NCBI RefSeq assembly: GCF_004152845.1
Contig: NZ_SEON01000003.1
Location: forward strand, 248,001 to 312,000
Direction: 5' to 3'
Origin: Sphingobium fuliginis
GTDB taxonomy: Bacteria; Pseudomonadota; Alphaproteobacteria; Sphingomonadales; Sphingomonadaceae
DNA: 64,000 bases
The translations under genes were made by a program, and so were the position numbers. This document shows, piece by piece, positions 17,480-27,761 of the stretch. The notes under the pieces are model-generated. The model searched no databases and was not told the DNA's origin. It saw nothing but the letters and a program-made list of their open reading frames with translations. Numbering within the stretch: the stretch's first letter is position 1; every line of letters begins with the position of its first letter.

Positions 17480-18196
17480 ATGCGGGGATTATTGCAGGAA
17501 AATCTGGCGGAGACCGCCAATGCCTATATGGCGTGGTGGAGGCTGGCCGGCGTGGATTGCGCCATCGGGGAGGAACCGACCAACTGGTTGCGCCCCGTTC
17601 AGGAGCCGCCGCGAAAGCGGATCGCCGCGTCCGACGATGCTCCCGCCCAGGCGAAGCCCCAGTCTTTCGACTCCTTCCTGACTTGGCTTGCGGAGGACGC
17701 CGCCCAGCCGGAGCGGCGCTGGCCGGGCGCCGCGCTGATGCCCGCAGGGCCCGTCAACGCACCTCTCATGGTCATCACCGACATGCCCGATCCCGCAGAC
17801 ATCGGGGCAGGAGCCCTGCTCAGCGAGCGTGCGGGTCAATTGTTCGATGCCATGTTGCGGACGATCGGCCTCAAGCGGCAGGACATCCATCTGGGGTCGC
17901 TCTTCCTGTCGCGTCCGCCGGGCGCGATGGTGGAGGCGTCGGACCTGGCGGCCGCCGCAGCGCGCATGCGCACACATGTGATGCTTGCCTCCCCCCGAAG
18001 ATTATTGTTGTTGGGCGACCGGACGATCCGCACCCTTCTGCCAACGCCGGAGACAGGTTTACGGAATTTTAACCATGATGGCGGCACCTTACCCGCCTTC
18101 GCCACATTTCACCCGCGTTTGCTGCTTGGCCAACCCGCAGCAAAGGCAGAATGTTGGCGTGTGCTGCAAGGTCTGATCGAGGAAATGACTGAGTGA
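17480..18196 (+). CDS. uracil-DNA glycosylase superfamily protein, divergent
   Basis: Protein of about 238 residues. The N-terminal AYMAWWRLAGVD segment and the later layout (LMVITDMPDP in place of the family's GEAPG-type loop, then LFDAMLRTIGL, IHLGSLFLSRPPG and the C-terminal ATFHPRLLL in place of HPSxLL) are those of sphingomonad family 4-like UDGs. Several catalytic-loop positions differ from canonical UDG, so activity on uracil is inferred only. The start is ATG at 17480; a TTG at 17444 is the alternative. The stop overlaps the GTG of the transglycosylase gene. Confidence 0.75.
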   Translation: MRGLLQENLAETANAYMAWWRLAGVDCAIGEEPTNWLRPVQEPPRKRIAASDDAPAQAKPQSFDSFLTWLAEDAAQPERRWPGAALMPAGPVNAPLMVITDMPDPADIGAGALLSERAGQLFDAMLRTIGLKRQDIHLGSLFLSRPPGAMVEASDLAAAAARMRTHVMLASPRRLLLLGDRTIRTLLPTPETGLRNFNHDGGTLPAFATFHPRLLLGQPAAKAECWRVLQGLIEEMTE

Positions 18197-19992
18197 TTCG
18201 CGCAACCACCCTTTCATCATGCCTGGCAGCGCTGGCTTTCGCCGCGACGGCCATGCCGGCAAACGCCGACACGGCGGTTACTGTTCCCGCGATTGCCAGG
18301 GAATTGCCCTCATCGCCTCTCCAGCTGAGCGAGGCCGACAAGGGCCGGTACAGCGCCATTTACGCCGCCTTGCGGGACCAGAAATGGATGGATGCGAAGG
18401 CGATGATCGGCGCGCTGGACGCACAGGACGCTTTCCGCCCGGTCGCCCTGGCCGAACTCTACCTCGCAAGGAATTCCCCCAGGGTCGAGCTGTTCGAACT
18501 GCTCGACCTCATCAACAAGGCGCCATGGCTGGACAAGGCCGATCAGCTTTCCCGGCTGGCGCAGAAGCGTGGCGCCACGATCCTGCCCGCCCTGCCCCAG
18601 GTGCAGAAGATGGTCTGGCTGGGTGGCGCGCCCCGCCGCGAATATGTGTCGGCGGTGAAGACCGATGCGCTGGCTCAGGCACTGGTCGGTCAAATCCAGC
18701 CCTTCATCAAGAATGACGATCCGGCCGGCGCCGAAGCCCTGCTTTCCACCGGTGAGGCGGGGCTGACGCCGGAGGGCCTGACCGAAGTGCGGCAGCGCAT
18801 CGCCTGGGCCTATTATATCGAAAGCGACGACGCCAACGCCCGGCGCATGGCGGCGAAGGCCCTTGAAGGCCGCAGCGGCGGCGATTGGGCTGTTCAGGCC
18901 TATTGGACCACCGGCCTTGCGGCCTGGCGCCAGAATGACTGCCGGGCCGCTGCGCCTGCTTTCGGCAATGTCGCGACGCTGGCCGGCAATAGCGACATGC
19001 GCGCAGCAGGCGCCTATTGGGCGGCGCGCGCCTATATGGTGTGCGGAGAACCGGAGCGGGTCGAAGCCCTGCTGAAGACCGCTGCGCGCTCGGAAGAGAG
19101 CTTCTACGGCCTGCTCGCCCGCGAAACGCTGGCCGTGCCCTTGGGCGGCGCGCCTGCCGCACCTCGCTTCGGCGCTACGGAATGGCAGCAGCTCAAGGAC
19201 AGCCCTAATGTGCGGGCGGCCGTCACCCTGTCAGCCATTGGTGAAACGGCACGAGCGGACCAGATCCTGCGCTATCAGGCGAAGATCGGCGGGACCGGCC
19301 AATATGATGCGCTGATCCGGCTGGCGGGCGCGCTGAGCCTGCCGGAAACCCAGCTCTGGCTCGCTCATAACGGTCCTGCGGGCAAGCAGCCGGGCAGTTT
19401 CGCGCGCTTCCCCGCGCCCGATTGGCGGCCGGATGGTGGATGGCGGGTCGACCCGGCGCTGATCTATGCCCATGCGCTCCAGGAATCCGGTTTCCGCCGG
19501 GATGTCGTGAGCAGCGCAGGCGCGCGCGGACTGATGCAGGTGCTGCCCAGCACGGGCAGCCTGATGGGGCTTTCCGCGTCCGATCAACTGTTCGTGCCGT
19601 CGACCAATATGGAATATGGCCAGCGCTACCTCGAAAATCTGCGCGACATGGGCGCGACCGGCGGGCTGCTGCCCAAGGTGATGGCCGCCTATAATGCCGG
19701 GCCGATGCCCGTCGAGCGTTGGAACAGCGAAGTGAAGGACAATGGCGACCCGCTGCTGTTCATCGAATCCCTGCCCTATTACGAAACGCGCGCCTATGTG
19801 AACATCGTGATGCGCAACTATTGGATGTATCAGATCCAGGCGAAGGGCAGTGCGGAATCGCTGGCCGGCATGGCGCAGGGACTTTGGCCGACCTTTCCGG
19901 GAACGAAGGGCACGCGCCTGGTGCGCCTGGCTCCCAGGAAGCCGATGGCCAGCGCAAGCATCGCCGCCAGTATTGCCGGCGGTTCCGACTGA
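18193..19992 (+). CDS. lytic murein transglycosylase (Slt type)
   Basis: Protein of 599 residues starting at a GTG that overlaps the preceding TGA. The N-terminal signal peptide ends near AMPANA. A long alpha-superhelical region (about 40-400) leads to a C-terminal SLT domain: [10 protein letters not shown] with the catalytic glutamate at about 431, [13 protein letters not shown], and [14 protein letters not shown]. It cleaves the glycan strand in the periplasm to give 1,6-anhydromuropeptides. The long U-shaped helical domain fits soluble Slt70-type enzymes, without a lipobox. It is coupled to moaB downstream (TGATG). Confidence 0.92.
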   Translation: MIRATTLSSCLAALAFAATAMPANADTAVTVPAIARELPSSPLQLSEADKGRYSAIYAALRDQKWMDAKAMIGALDAQDAFRPVALAELYLARNSPRVELFELLDLINKAPWLDKADQLSRLAQKRGATILPALPQVQKMVWLGGAPRREYVSAVKTDALAQALVGQIQPFIKNDDPAGAEALLSTGEAGLTPEGLTEVRQRIAWAYYIESDDANARRMAAKALEGRSGGDWAVQAYWTTGLAAWRQNDCRAAAPAFGNVATLAGNSDMRAAGAYWAARAYMVCGEPERVEALLKTAARSEESFYGLLARETLAVPLGGAPAAPRFGATEWQQLKDSPNVRAAVTLSAIGETARADQILRYQAKIGGTGQYDALIRLAGALSLPETQLWLAHNGPAGKQPGSFARFPAPDWRPDGGWRVDPALIYAHALQESGFRRDVVSSAGARGLMQVLPSTGSLMGLSASDQLFVPSTNMEYGQRYLENLRDMGATGGLLPKVMAAYNAGPMPVERWNSEVKDNGDPLLFIESLPYYETRAYVNIVMRNYWMYQIQAKGSAESLAGMAQGLWPTFPGTKGTRLVRLAPRKPMASASIAASIAGGSD

Positions 19993-20519
19993 TGCCGATC
20001 GACGAAGGCCGGCCCTTCCTGCCGGTTCGGATTGCATTGCTGACAGTGTCGGACAGCCGCACGGCCGCCGACGACAGGTCGGGCGACATTCTGGCGGATC
20101 GCATTGCCGCCGCCGGCCATGTCCTGGCCGACCGTCATATCGAGCGGGACGAACGCTCGGCCATCGTCGCGCGTCTGCATGGCTGGATCGACGATCCGCA
20201 GATCGACTGCATCATCACGACAGGCGGAACGGGAGTCACGGGCCGCGACGTCACCCCGGAGGCTTTGGCGCAGGTGCAGGACAAGGAAATTCCGGGCTTT
20301 GGAGAGTTGTTCCGCTGGCTCAGCTATCAAAGCATCGGCACGTCCACCATCCAGTCGCGGGCGACCGCCTGCGTCGCACGGGGCACCTATATCTTCGCGC
20401 TGCCTGGATCGACGGGCGCGGTGAAGGATGCCTGGGACGGCATCCTCGTCAGCCAACTCGACAATCGTTTCCGGCCCTGCAATTTCGTGGAACTCATGCC
20501 GCGCCTGACCGAACGCTGA
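19992..20519 (+). CDS. moaB: molybdenum cofactor biosynthesis protein B
   Basis: Protein of 175 residues of the MoaB/MogA molybdopterin-binding fold: [19 protein letters not shown] near residue 17, [18 protein letters not shown] near 75, and [14 protein letters not shown] near 140. It probably adenylylates molybdopterin before metal insertion. The ATG shares a base with the TGA of the transglycosylase gene, a functionally unexpected but tight coupling. Confidence 0.93.
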   Translation: MPIDEGRPFLPVRIALLTVSDSRTAADDRSGDILADRIAAAGHVLADRHIERDERSAIVARLHGWIDDPQIDCIITTGGTGVTGRDVTPEALAQVQDKEIPGFGELFRWLSYQSIGTSTIQSRATACVARGTYIFALPGSTGAVKDAWDGILVSQLDNRFRPCNFVELMPRLTER

Positions 20520-20541
20520 GACATCGCCACAATTTGCGGCC

Positions 20542-21051
20542 TCATTTGGTCGGCGCAGGGTTTTCCTTGAAGAATTTGCTGGCCTCACCCAGCATGACCG
20601 TCCACCAGTCGATCACATCCGCGAAATTCTTCTGGTTAAGCCCGCCGACGGTCGTCACGTCATAGGCGACCGCCAGCGATCCGTCGTCCCAGACGGACAT
20701 CTGCGCGAACCTCTTGTCCTTGTTCCATTTATTGGCAAGCTCCGGCGTATTGCCGCCGTCATCCTCAAAGCTCACCTGAAATTGCAGCGACCCGCAATGC
20801 CGCGTCTGCTCGCATTCATAGAAGAAGATCGAGTAATCATAGCCGCTCGCCGCGCTTTCGATCTTCGGATTGCCGGTCTGCTTGCTCTTGCCCAACAGCG
20901 CCTTGTATCCGGCGGCCTGAAGCGCCTGCACCACGGTTTGCGGATCGCTCGCGCATATCAGGCCCGCACCGCAGGCCCCAGCGTCGGCAGCCAGGCCGGG
21001 CGTTGCCAAAGCCGCCATCCACAAACCTGCCACGGCGATGATCTTCCGCAT
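20542..21051 (-). CDS. secreted YbjN-domain protein
   Basis: Protein of 169 residues. The signal peptide has a hydrophobic core IIAVAGLWMAALATPGLA with cleavage near residue 21. The mature part has a YbjN-like (type III chaperone-like) fold: DPQTVVQALQAAGYKALL, YSIFFYECEQTRHCGSLQF with two cysteines likely to pair, and a C-terminal helix around DVIDWWTVML. The role is unknown. It is convergent with moaB and divergent from the radical SAM gene. Confidence 0.8.
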   Translation of the reverse strand: MRKIIAVAGLWMAALATPGLAADAGACGAGLICASDPQTVVQALQAAGYKALLGKSKQTGNPKIESAASGYDYSIFFYECEQTRHCGSLQFQVSFEDDGGNTPELANKWNKDKRFAQMSVWDDGSLAVAYDVTTVGGLNQKNFADVIDWWTVMLGEASKFFKENPAPTK

Positions 21052-21109
21052 GATGTCCCCCTTTTCGAATGGGCTTCAGATGAACCGGCGGATACGGCCT
21101 TGTCAATAT

Positions 21110-21124
21110 GTTCCCTTTATGTTC
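21110..21124 (+). promoter_or_regulatory. LexA (SOS) box, GTTC-N7-GTTC
   Basis: GTTC, seven bases CCTTTAT, GTTC matches the alphaproteobacterial LexA consensus GTTC-N7-GTTC exactly. It lies 10 bp before the start of the radical SAM gene, where repressor would block initiation or the first transcribed bases. It is also 58 bp upstream of the divergent YbjN gene. Confidence 0.7.
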
Positions 21125-21134
21125 TAATTCCGAG

Positions 21135-22202
21135 ATGGCGGTTGAGAAAGGCAGAGGTGCGACGGTAAACGGCGAAAGCCGGCGTTTCAACATGCCCGAA
21201 CGAACGTCCGACGGCGATTGGCTGGATGCCCTGGCCGACATTGACGGCGTCCCGCCGCGGCGGCGTACGGAGGTGACGGTAGAAAGCCCTCGAACCATCA
21301 TCAGCCGCAACAACTCTCCCGACATTGCCTTCAGCCAGTCGATCAACGCCTATCGGGGCTGCGAACATGGCTGCATCTATTGCTTCGCCCGTCCGACCCA
21401 TGCCTATCACGACCTGTCGCCCGGCCTGGATTTCGAAACCCGGCTGTTTGCCAAGCCCGACGCGGCAACGTTGCTTCGCAAGGAGCTTTCCAAGAAATCC
21501 CATCAGGTCAACCCGATCGCGATGGGCACCAATACCGATCCCTATCAGCCGATCGAACGGGACTGGAGGATCACCAGACAATGCCTTGAAATATTGTGGG
21601 AATGCCGTCATCCGGTCTATATCACGACCAAATCCGACCGGATATTGCGCGACATCGACCTGCTGACCTGCATGGCGCGGGAAAGGCTGGTCGCGGTGAT
21701 GATTTCGGTGACCTCGCTGAATCCCGCCACGGCCAGAACGCTGGAACCGCGCGCGCCGCATCCGCTTCGCCGGGTGGAGGCGATCCGGCGGTTGGCGGAT
21801 GCGGGCATACCGGTCGTCGCCAGCATATCGCCCATAGTTCCCGCTATCACCGATCATGAGATAGAGGATATTGTCGCTCGCGTCGCATCGGCTGGCGCAC
21901 GGGACGCCAGCTATATTCCCGTCCGCCTGCCCCATGAAGTCGCCCCGCTGTTCCGCGCCTGGCTGGAAGAACATTATCCCGACCGCGCGGCCAAGGTGAT
22001 GGCAATCATCCATGACATAAGGGGCGGTCGCGACAATGACGCGAATTTCGGCAGCCGGATGCGCGGGCAGGGAGTATGGGCCGACCTGATCCGCACGCGC
22101 TTTCAAAAGGCACGTAAACGGGCGGGCTTCACTGGAGAACGGGTGACTCTGCGCACCGATCTGTTCCGAAGGCCGGAGGGTGACCAGATGAGCCTATTCT
22201 AG
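21135..22202 (+). CDS. PA0069-family radical SAM protein
   Basis: Protein of 355 residues. The radical SAM cysteine triad is in RGCEHGCIYCFARP (CxxxCxxC) near residue 78, with the GLDFETRLFAK and MGTNTDPYQPIER segments of the SplB-like PA0069 family, and the C-terminal SLF end. It is related to spore photoproduct lyase-type proteins; the substrate is unknown but a DNA-repair role is plausible. The start at 21135 is the second in-frame ATG; the first, at 21108, overlaps the LexA box. The convergent neighbour is dnaE. Confidence 0.88.
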   Translation: MAVEKGRGATVNGESRRFNMPERTSDGDWLDALADIDGVPPRRRTEVTVESPRTIISRNNSPDIAFSQSINAYRGCEHGCIYCFARPTHAYHDLSPGLDFETRLFAKPDAATLLRKELSKKSHQVNPIAMGTNTDPYQPIERDWRITRQCLEILWECRHPVYITTKSDRILRDIDLLTCMARERLVAVMISVTSLNPATARTLEPRAPHPLRRVEAIRRLADAGIPVVASISPIVPAITDHEIEDIVARVASAGARDASYIPVRLPHEVAPLFRAWLEEHYPDRAAKVMAIIHDIRGGRDNDANFGSRMRGQGVWADLIRTRFQKARKRAGFTGERVTLRTDLFRRPEGDQMSLF

Positions 22203-22287
22203 GGGTTCAGGCTCCAGATCGAGCTTCGGAACTGGGGTTCCTGCACATGGCGACGGTGAGGGCAAGCTGTCCTCGACCGGAGGAAGC

Positions 22288-25200
22288 TCAACCAGCCACC
22301 AAGCGCAAGCCCGAACGCCGATTGCGTGCGCGATAGCCGTCCGCTTTGGCTTCCATCCGTTCGAACGACCCAATGCGCAGGCCGGCAATCGTCGCGATGC
22401 TGTCGACCTGGTCCGCACCGATCAGATAATCGTCGCCCAGGAACAGCCGCGCCGCCTTGCCTCCCCCCACGGGCGCACGCAGGAAGACTTCGCTCCGTCC
22501 TCCCTTCGCGCGCGCCAGAAGCTGCGCCAACGTCCCGATTGCGGCTGCATCGCTCACATCGACCACCAGTTCCATGCGGGAACTATTGGCCAATTGGCGG
22601 AAAGGTTCCACCCCGCGGACCGTCACCCGCGGCGTTTCTTCGCCCGGCAAGCGGTCCAGTTCAACCATCAGCAACGCGCAATCGCCTTCGCGCGCCATAT
22701 CCTCGATAGCCTTGCAGGCATCCTCATCGAAGCAGCTTGCCTGAAACTGACCGCTGCTGTCGGAGAATGTTGCGGCGGCATAGCGCGCACCGCGCTTGGT
22801 TTCACGCCAGCGCACATCCTCAACCATGGCCGCCATCACGCCGGTGGCACGTCCGCCCTCCGCCACCGGTTCGGCGCAAATCGCGCCATAGCTTTTCGCG
22901 CCGCGCGCCTCTGCCAGATGGCGGTAGCGGTCCACCGGATGCGCGGAGAAATAGAAGCCGAAGGCATCCTTTTCCTGCGCCATGCGGTCCGCCGTCGACC
23001 AGGTCTGGTGCGGCGGGATGCGGACATCCGCATGCGGCGTTTCGACATCTCCGAACAGACCGCCCTGACCGCTTTCCCTTGCCTCCGCAGCGCTGGAGGC
23101 GACGCTGAGGATCGTTTCCGCCGCTGCATGGACGCCGGCCCGGTCGGCATGCACGCCGTCGAAGGCGCCAGCCGCCGCCAGGCTTTCCAATTGCCGCCGG
23201 TTGAGCAGACGCGGCTCGATCCGGTCGGCAAAATCGTCCAGCGACTTGAACGGGCCGCCAACCTCCCGCTCGGCCACAAGCTGTTCCATCGCCTTCTCGC
23301 CCACGCCTTTCAGCCCGCCCAGCGCATAGCGCACGGCAAAGCCCAGGCGCGGGTCGTCGCCTTCATATTGGACCGGCTCGACCGAAAAATCCGCCAGGCT
23401 GCGGTTGATGTCCGGCGCCAGGCAGCTCAGCCCCATGCGCCGCATGTCGTCCACGAACACGGTCAGCTTGTCCGTCAGGTGGATGTCGAAGGCCATGGAC
23501 GCGGCATAGAATTCCGCCGGATAATGCGCCTTCAGCCAGGCGGTCTGATAGGCAAGCAGAGCATAGGCGGCGGCGTGCGACTTGTTGAAGCCATAGCCCG
23601 CGAACTTGTCGATCAAGTCGAACAGATCGTTCGCCTTGCCCGCCGCGATGCCGCTGTTCGCGCACCCCTCGACGAAGCGGGCGCGTTGCGCATCCATCTC
23701 CGCCTTGATCTTCTTGCCCATGGCGCGGCGCAGAAGGTCGGCATCGCCCAGCGAATAGCCCGCCAATATCTGCGCGGCCTGCATCACCTGTTCCTGATAG
23801 ACGAAGATGCCATAGGTCTCTTCCAGGATCGGTTTCAGCAATATATGTGGATATTCAATCTCTTCCTGACCGTTCTTGCGACGGCCGAACATCGGGATGT
23901 TATCCATCGGCCCAGGGCGGTAGAGCGACACCAGCGCGATGATGTCCCCGAAATTGGTTGGACGCACGGCGGCCAGCGTCTTGCGCATGCCCTCCGATTC
24001 CAACTGGAACACGCCGACCGTATCGCCCCGCTGGAGCAGTTCATAGACCGCCGGATCGTCCCAGCCGAGCGAATTGAGGTCGACCTCCACCCCCCGGCCC
24101 GCAAGCAGTTGCACCGCCTTCTGCAAGACGGACAGCGTCTTGAGGCCAAGGAAGTCGAACTTCACCAGCCCCGCGCCCTCGACATATTTCATGTCGAACT
24201 GCGTCACCGGCATGTCGGAGCGCGGATCGCGATAGAGCGGCACCAGTTGCGACAGCGGCCTGTCGCCGATCACCACGCCCGCCGCATGGGTGGAGCTGTG
24301 GCGCGGAAAGCCCTCCAGCTTCATCGCATAGTCGATCAGTCGCCTGACCTGCGCGTCATTGTCATATTCCGCCCTGAACTCCGCCACGCCGTTCAGCGAG
24401 CGTTCCAGCGTCCAGGGATCGGTCGGATGGTTGGGCACCAGCTTGGCCAGGCGGTCGACCTGCCCATAGCTCATCTGCAGGACGCGGCCCGTGTCCTTCA
24501 GAACGGCGCGCGCCTTCAGCTTTCCGAAGGTGATGATCTGCGCGACATGGTCCGTGCCATATTTCTGCTGGACGTAGCGGATCACCTCGCCTCGCCGGGT
24601 TTCACAGAAGTCGATGTCGAAGTCCGGCATGGAGACGCGTTCCGGGTTCAGGAAGCGCTCGAACAGCAATCCCAGTTGCAGCGGGTCCAGATCGGTGATC
24701 GTCAGCGCCCAGGCGACGACCGATCCAGCGCCCGAACCACGTCCCGGCCCCACCGGAATGTCATGATCCTTCGCCCATTTGATGAAGTCGGCCACGATCA
24801 GGAAGTAGCCCGGAAATCCCATCTGGATGATGATGTCGGCTTCGAACCGCAGCCGGTCGAAATAGGGCTTTCGCGCTTCCTCGTCGGTGATGCCGGCCTT
24901 GGCCAGCCGGGCTTCCAGCCCTGCCGTCGCCTGCTCGCGCAGCATCTTCGCCTCGCCCTCTATGTCGCCGGCCAGGCTGGGGAGGATGGGCTTGCGCTTG
25001 GGGGCGGCAATGGCGCAGCGCTGGGCGACCACCAGCGTATTGGCGAGCGCTTCGGGCAAATCCTCGAACAGCCGCCTCATCTCCGCCGCCGGTTTCATCC
25101 AGGCGTCCGGCGAACTGGTGCGACGGTCGGGCGTCTCGACATAGGCGCTGTCGGCAATGCAGAGCATCACGTCATGCGCTTCGTGGAAATGCGGCTCGGC

Positions 25201-25824
25201 AAAGCAGGTCGGGTTGGTCGCCACCAGAGGCAGGTCGCGGGCATAGGCAAGGTCGAGCAGTTCCGGTTCCGCCTTCCCTTCGATGGGGTCGAAACGGCGG
25301 CAGATTTCGATATAGAGCCTTCCGGGAAACAGCGCTTCCAGCCGACTGGCATAGGCCAGCGCAGCAGCAGGCTGATCCTCGGCGAAGAGCCGCGCCAGCG
25401 CGCCTTCCCCTCCGGCGGTCAAGGCGATCAGGCCATCGGTCCGCCCCTCCAGCATGTTTAGGCTGATATGCGGCACCTCTTCGACGGGCCGGTCGAGATG
25501 CGCCATGGATACCAGCGCACAGAGATTGTCATAGCCGACCGCATCCTGCGCATAGAGGGCGATCCAGTCGTGCACGGGCGCCGCATTGGCCGGGCGGTCG
25601 GGGCGCGAAATGCCGATCATCGCGCCGATGATCGGCTGCACCCCCTCCCCCTTGCAGGCGTCGGAAAAGGCCATGGAGCCATACAGGCCGTTACGGTCGG
25701 TGATGGCCGCGGCGGGAAAGCCCAGAGCCCTGGCCTGCTTCGCGATCTTCTTGGGGTCGATCGCCCCCTCCAGCATGGTGAAGGATGAAAAGACGCGAAG
25801 GGGGACGAAACCGGCATGAGGCAT
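22288..25824 (-). CDS. dnaE: DNA polymerase III subunit alpha
   Basis: Protein of 1178 residues, full length for replicative DnaE. The N-terminal PHP domain begins FVPLRVFSSFTMLEGAI. The catalytic aspartates lie in MPDFDIDFCETRRGE near residue 400, the polymerase core has GPGRGSGAGSVVAWAL and PLYRDP, followed by the helix-hairpin-helix and a C-terminal OB domain. It has the length and tail of the replicative enzyme rather than DnaE2. It diverges from the GGDEF gene and converges on the radical SAM gene. Confidence 0.97.
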   Translation of the reverse strand: MPHAGFVPLRVFSSFTMLEGAIDPKKIAKQARALGFPAAAITDRNGLYGSMAFSDACKGEGVQPIIGAMIGISRPDRPANAAPVHDWIALYAQDAVGYDNLCALVSMAHLDRPVEEVPHISLNMLEGRTDGLIALTAGGEGALARLFAEDQPAAALAYASRLEALFPGRLYIEICRRFDPIEGKAEPELLDLAYARDLPLVATNPTCFAEPHFHEAHDVMLCIADSAYVETPDRRTSSPDAWMKPAAEMRRLFEDLPEALANTLVVAQRCAIAAPKRKPILPSLAGDIEGEAKMLREQATAGLEARLAKAGITDEEARKPYFDRLRFEADIIIQMGFPGYFLIVADFIKWAKDHDIPVGPGRGSGAGSVVAWALTITDLDPLQLGLLFERFLNPERVSMPDFDIDFCETRRGEVIRYVQQKYGTDHVAQIITFGKLKARAVLKDTGRVLQMSYGQVDRLAKLVPNHPTDPWTLERSLNGVAEFRAEYDNDAQVRRLIDYAMKLEGFPRHSSTHAAGVVIGDRPLSQLVPLYRDPRSDMPVTQFDMKYVEGAGLVKFDFLGLKTLSVLQKAVQLLAGRGVEVDLNSLGWDDPAVYELLQRGDTVGVFQLESEGMRKTLAAVRPTNFGDIIALVSLYRPGPMDNIPMFGRRKNGQEEIEYPHILLKPILEETYGIFVYQEQVMQAAQILAGYSLGDADLLRRAMGKKIKAEMDAQRARFVEGCANSGIAAGKANDLFDLIDKFAGYGFNKSHAAAYALLAYQTAWLKAHYPAEFYAASMAFDIHLTDKLTVFVDDMRRMGLSCLAPDINRSLADFSVEPVQYEGDDPRLGFAVRYALGGLKGVGEKAMEQLVAEREVGGPFKSLDDFADRIEPRLLNRRQLESLAAAGAFDGVHADRAGVHAAAETILSVASSAAEARESGQGGLFGDVETPHADVRIPPHQTWSTADRMAQEKDAFGFYFSAHPVDRYRHLAEARGAKSYGAICAEPVAEGGRATGVMAAMVEDVRWRETKRGARYAAATFSDSSGQFQASCFDEDACKAIEDMAREGDCALLMVELDRLPGEETPRVTVRGVEPFRQLANSSRMELVVDVSDAAAIGTLAQLLARAKGGRSEVFLRAPVGGGKAARLFLGDDYLIGADQVDSIATIAGLRIGSFERMEAKADGYRARNRRSGLRLVAG

Positions 25825-25952
25825 GACCTCATCTAGGCATTCCCACCGATTCGGCGCCAGCCCCCGGACGCAGAAAGTCGTGGGTAAAATTGCACCGTCA
25901 CTGGCCGATGGTTAACACATCTCCAACTATTGAGTTCTAGCCTGAGCGGATC

Positions 25953-27761
25953 ATGCGTCTATCCACCATCACCAACTATGCCTATGGCGCCACCGTGGCC
26001 CTTACCCTCGCTTCGGGGGCGGTCATGCTGATGGCCTCCAGCGCGGAAGAAAAGGAGCGGGCCGCCGTCGAGCAGCGGGCCGTGTTCGACCAGATGACCG
26101 CCACGCTGGAGGAAGACACCTATCGGCTGACCGAGCAGGCGCGCGCCTATGTGATTACGGGCGATCCGTCGCATATCATCGCCTATCGGCGGGAGAAGGC
26201 GGCGCTCCGCTCTGTCGAGCAGCGTATCCTGCATCTGCGCGACCGGGGGGCAAGCATCAGCGAACTGGCGGCGTTGCGGCAGGGGTTGCACTGGGCCGAC
26301 GCGCTGACCGATGAGCAGGAAGCCGCCATCAACGCCGCCGAAAAGGGAGACCGGGAGACCGCGCGCACCATAGTCTTCGGGGACGAATATGGCCGGGAAC
26401 TCGATCGCGTCGCCGCCCAGATCGGCAAGTTCCAGTATATGCTGGATCAGCGGGCGGAAAACACCGTCCAGCAGGCGACCGAAGCGGCCCGGCAGTGGCG
26501 CATCATGTCGGAAATCATGCTGGGTGCTACCGCCCTGCTGTTCCTGTGCGTGCTCTACTTCATCCTGAAGCAGCGCATATTGCGTCCGGTTGTGAGGCTG
26601 AGCGATGTTGTGACGCGCCTTGCCGCGCAGGACTACGCCGCTGTGCCGCCCGACTTTCCCCAGGTGGACGAGATTGGCGACATGGCGCAGGCCATCCGCA
26701 TTTTCCGGGAAAACGGCCTGGAAAGGCAAAGGCTGGAGCAGGAACGCGATGCGGACCGGATCACGCGCGACCAGCTTTCCCGCATGACGCAACGCCTGCA
26801 GGGATGCGACAGCACCAGCGATCTGGTCGAGGTCGTCCGGCGTTTCGCGCCTGAGATCGCGCCGGGTTTTGCCGGGCGGCTCTACATTCACGACACGCGC
26901 CGCAACATGATGGTGCAGGCCTGCGACTGGCTGTCGCCCCGGCAGTCGGGCGGCGATTTTACGCCCGCCACCTGTTGGGCGCTGCGGCGGGGGCAGATTC
27001 ACAAGCCGGCCGGCGATCTGGTCGACATTCCCTGCGAGCATCTGACGGGAAATGCGCAGGTCCGCACCATCTGCATACCGCTGACGGCGCAGGGGGAGAG
27101 CATCGGCCTGCTCTATGTCGAGCAGCCCGAGGATCGTACCGCCGACCAGATCGGCCGCACCGAGAAATATCTGGAGATGCTGGCGGAAAATATCGGCCTG
27201 GCTCTTGCCAATCTGCGGCTGCGCGATGCGTTGCGGCAGATGGCCATGGCCGATCCGCTGACCGGGCTGGCCAATCGTCGCCGCTTCGATGCGGTGTTCA
27301 ACGAACAGGTGGCCCATGCCGAAAGCGCCCTGACGCCGCTGGCCTGCCTGATGGTCGACATCGATCATTTCAAGCGGTTCAACGACGCCCATGGCCATGA
27401 TGCGGGCGATGCCGTGCTGCGCGCCGTGGGCGGCGTGCTGGACGAAGCGTTGCGGGAAAAGGATTGCGCTTTCCGTCTGGGCGGGGAGGAGTTCGTGCTG
27501 TTGATGCCCGGCTTCGCGCAGGATCAGGCCATCGACCGCGCCATTCAGGTGCAGCAGAAATTGCAGGAACTGCGAGTCGAGCATCGGGGCGAAGAACTGG
27601 GGCCGATCACAGCCTCCTTCGGCCTTGCCGTCTTCCCCGACCATGGCAGGGCGGAAACACTGGTCCGGACGGCGGACGCCGCGCTGCTTCGGGCGAAGAA
27701 TCAGGGAAGGAACCAGATCGTCATCGCGACGGTCCGGGATGCGGCGTCACATTCCGCCTGA
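25953..27761 (+). CDS. membrane diguanylate cyclase (CHASE3-like/HAMP/GAF/GGDEF)
   Basis: Protein of 602 residues. TM1 is at about 10-30, followed by a helical periplasmic sensor domain (about 31-185, CHASE3-like), TM2 at about 188-207, HAMP (about 208-262), a GAF domain (about 275-425) and a C-terminal GGDEF domain. The active-site motif GGEEF is at 510-514, and an intact RxxD inhibitory site (REKD, 501-504) lies five residues before it, so the enzyme should make c-di-GMP and be product-inhibited. The last 15 bp overlap the convergent lolD gene. Output targets are unknown; the Pel and adhesin locus is 23 kb away. Confidence 0.93.
   Translation: MRLSTITNYAYGATVALTLASGAVMLMASSAEEKERAAVEQRAVFDQMTATLEEDTYRLTEQARAYVITGDPSHIIAYRREKAALRSVEQRILHLRDRGASISELAALRQGLHWADALTDEQEAAINAAEKGDRETARTIVFGDEYGRELDRVAAQIGKFQYMLDQRAENTVQQATEAARQWRIMSEIMLGATALLFLCVLYFILKQRILRPVVRLSDVVTRLAAQDYAAVPPDFPQVDEIGDMAQAIRIFRENGLERQRLEQERDADRITRDQLSRMTQRLQGCDSTSDLVEVVRRFAPEIAPGFAGRLYIHDTRRNMMVQACDWLSPRQSGGDFTPATCWALRRGQIHKPAGDLVDIPCEHLTGNAQVRTICIPLTAQGESIGLLYVEQPEDRTADQIGRTEKYLEMLAENIGLALANLRLRDALRQMAMADPLTGLANRRRFDAVFNEQVAHAESALTPLACLMVDIDHFKRFNDAHGHDAGDAVLRAVGGVLDEALREKDCAFRLGGEEFVLLMPGFAQDQAIDRAIQVQQKLQELRVEHRGEELGPITASFGLAVFPDHGRAETLVRTADAALLRAKNQGRNQIVIATVRDAASHSA

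Noticed and set aside
22228..22241. GGAAC-TGGG-GTTCC hairpin considered as a terminator between the radical SAM gene and dnaE
   Set aside because: Only 5 bp of stem and no T tract on either strand.
22594..25461. 955-codon plus-strand frame
   Set aside because: Antisense shadow of dnaE produced by GC-rich codon bias; the dnaE frame has full-length homology.
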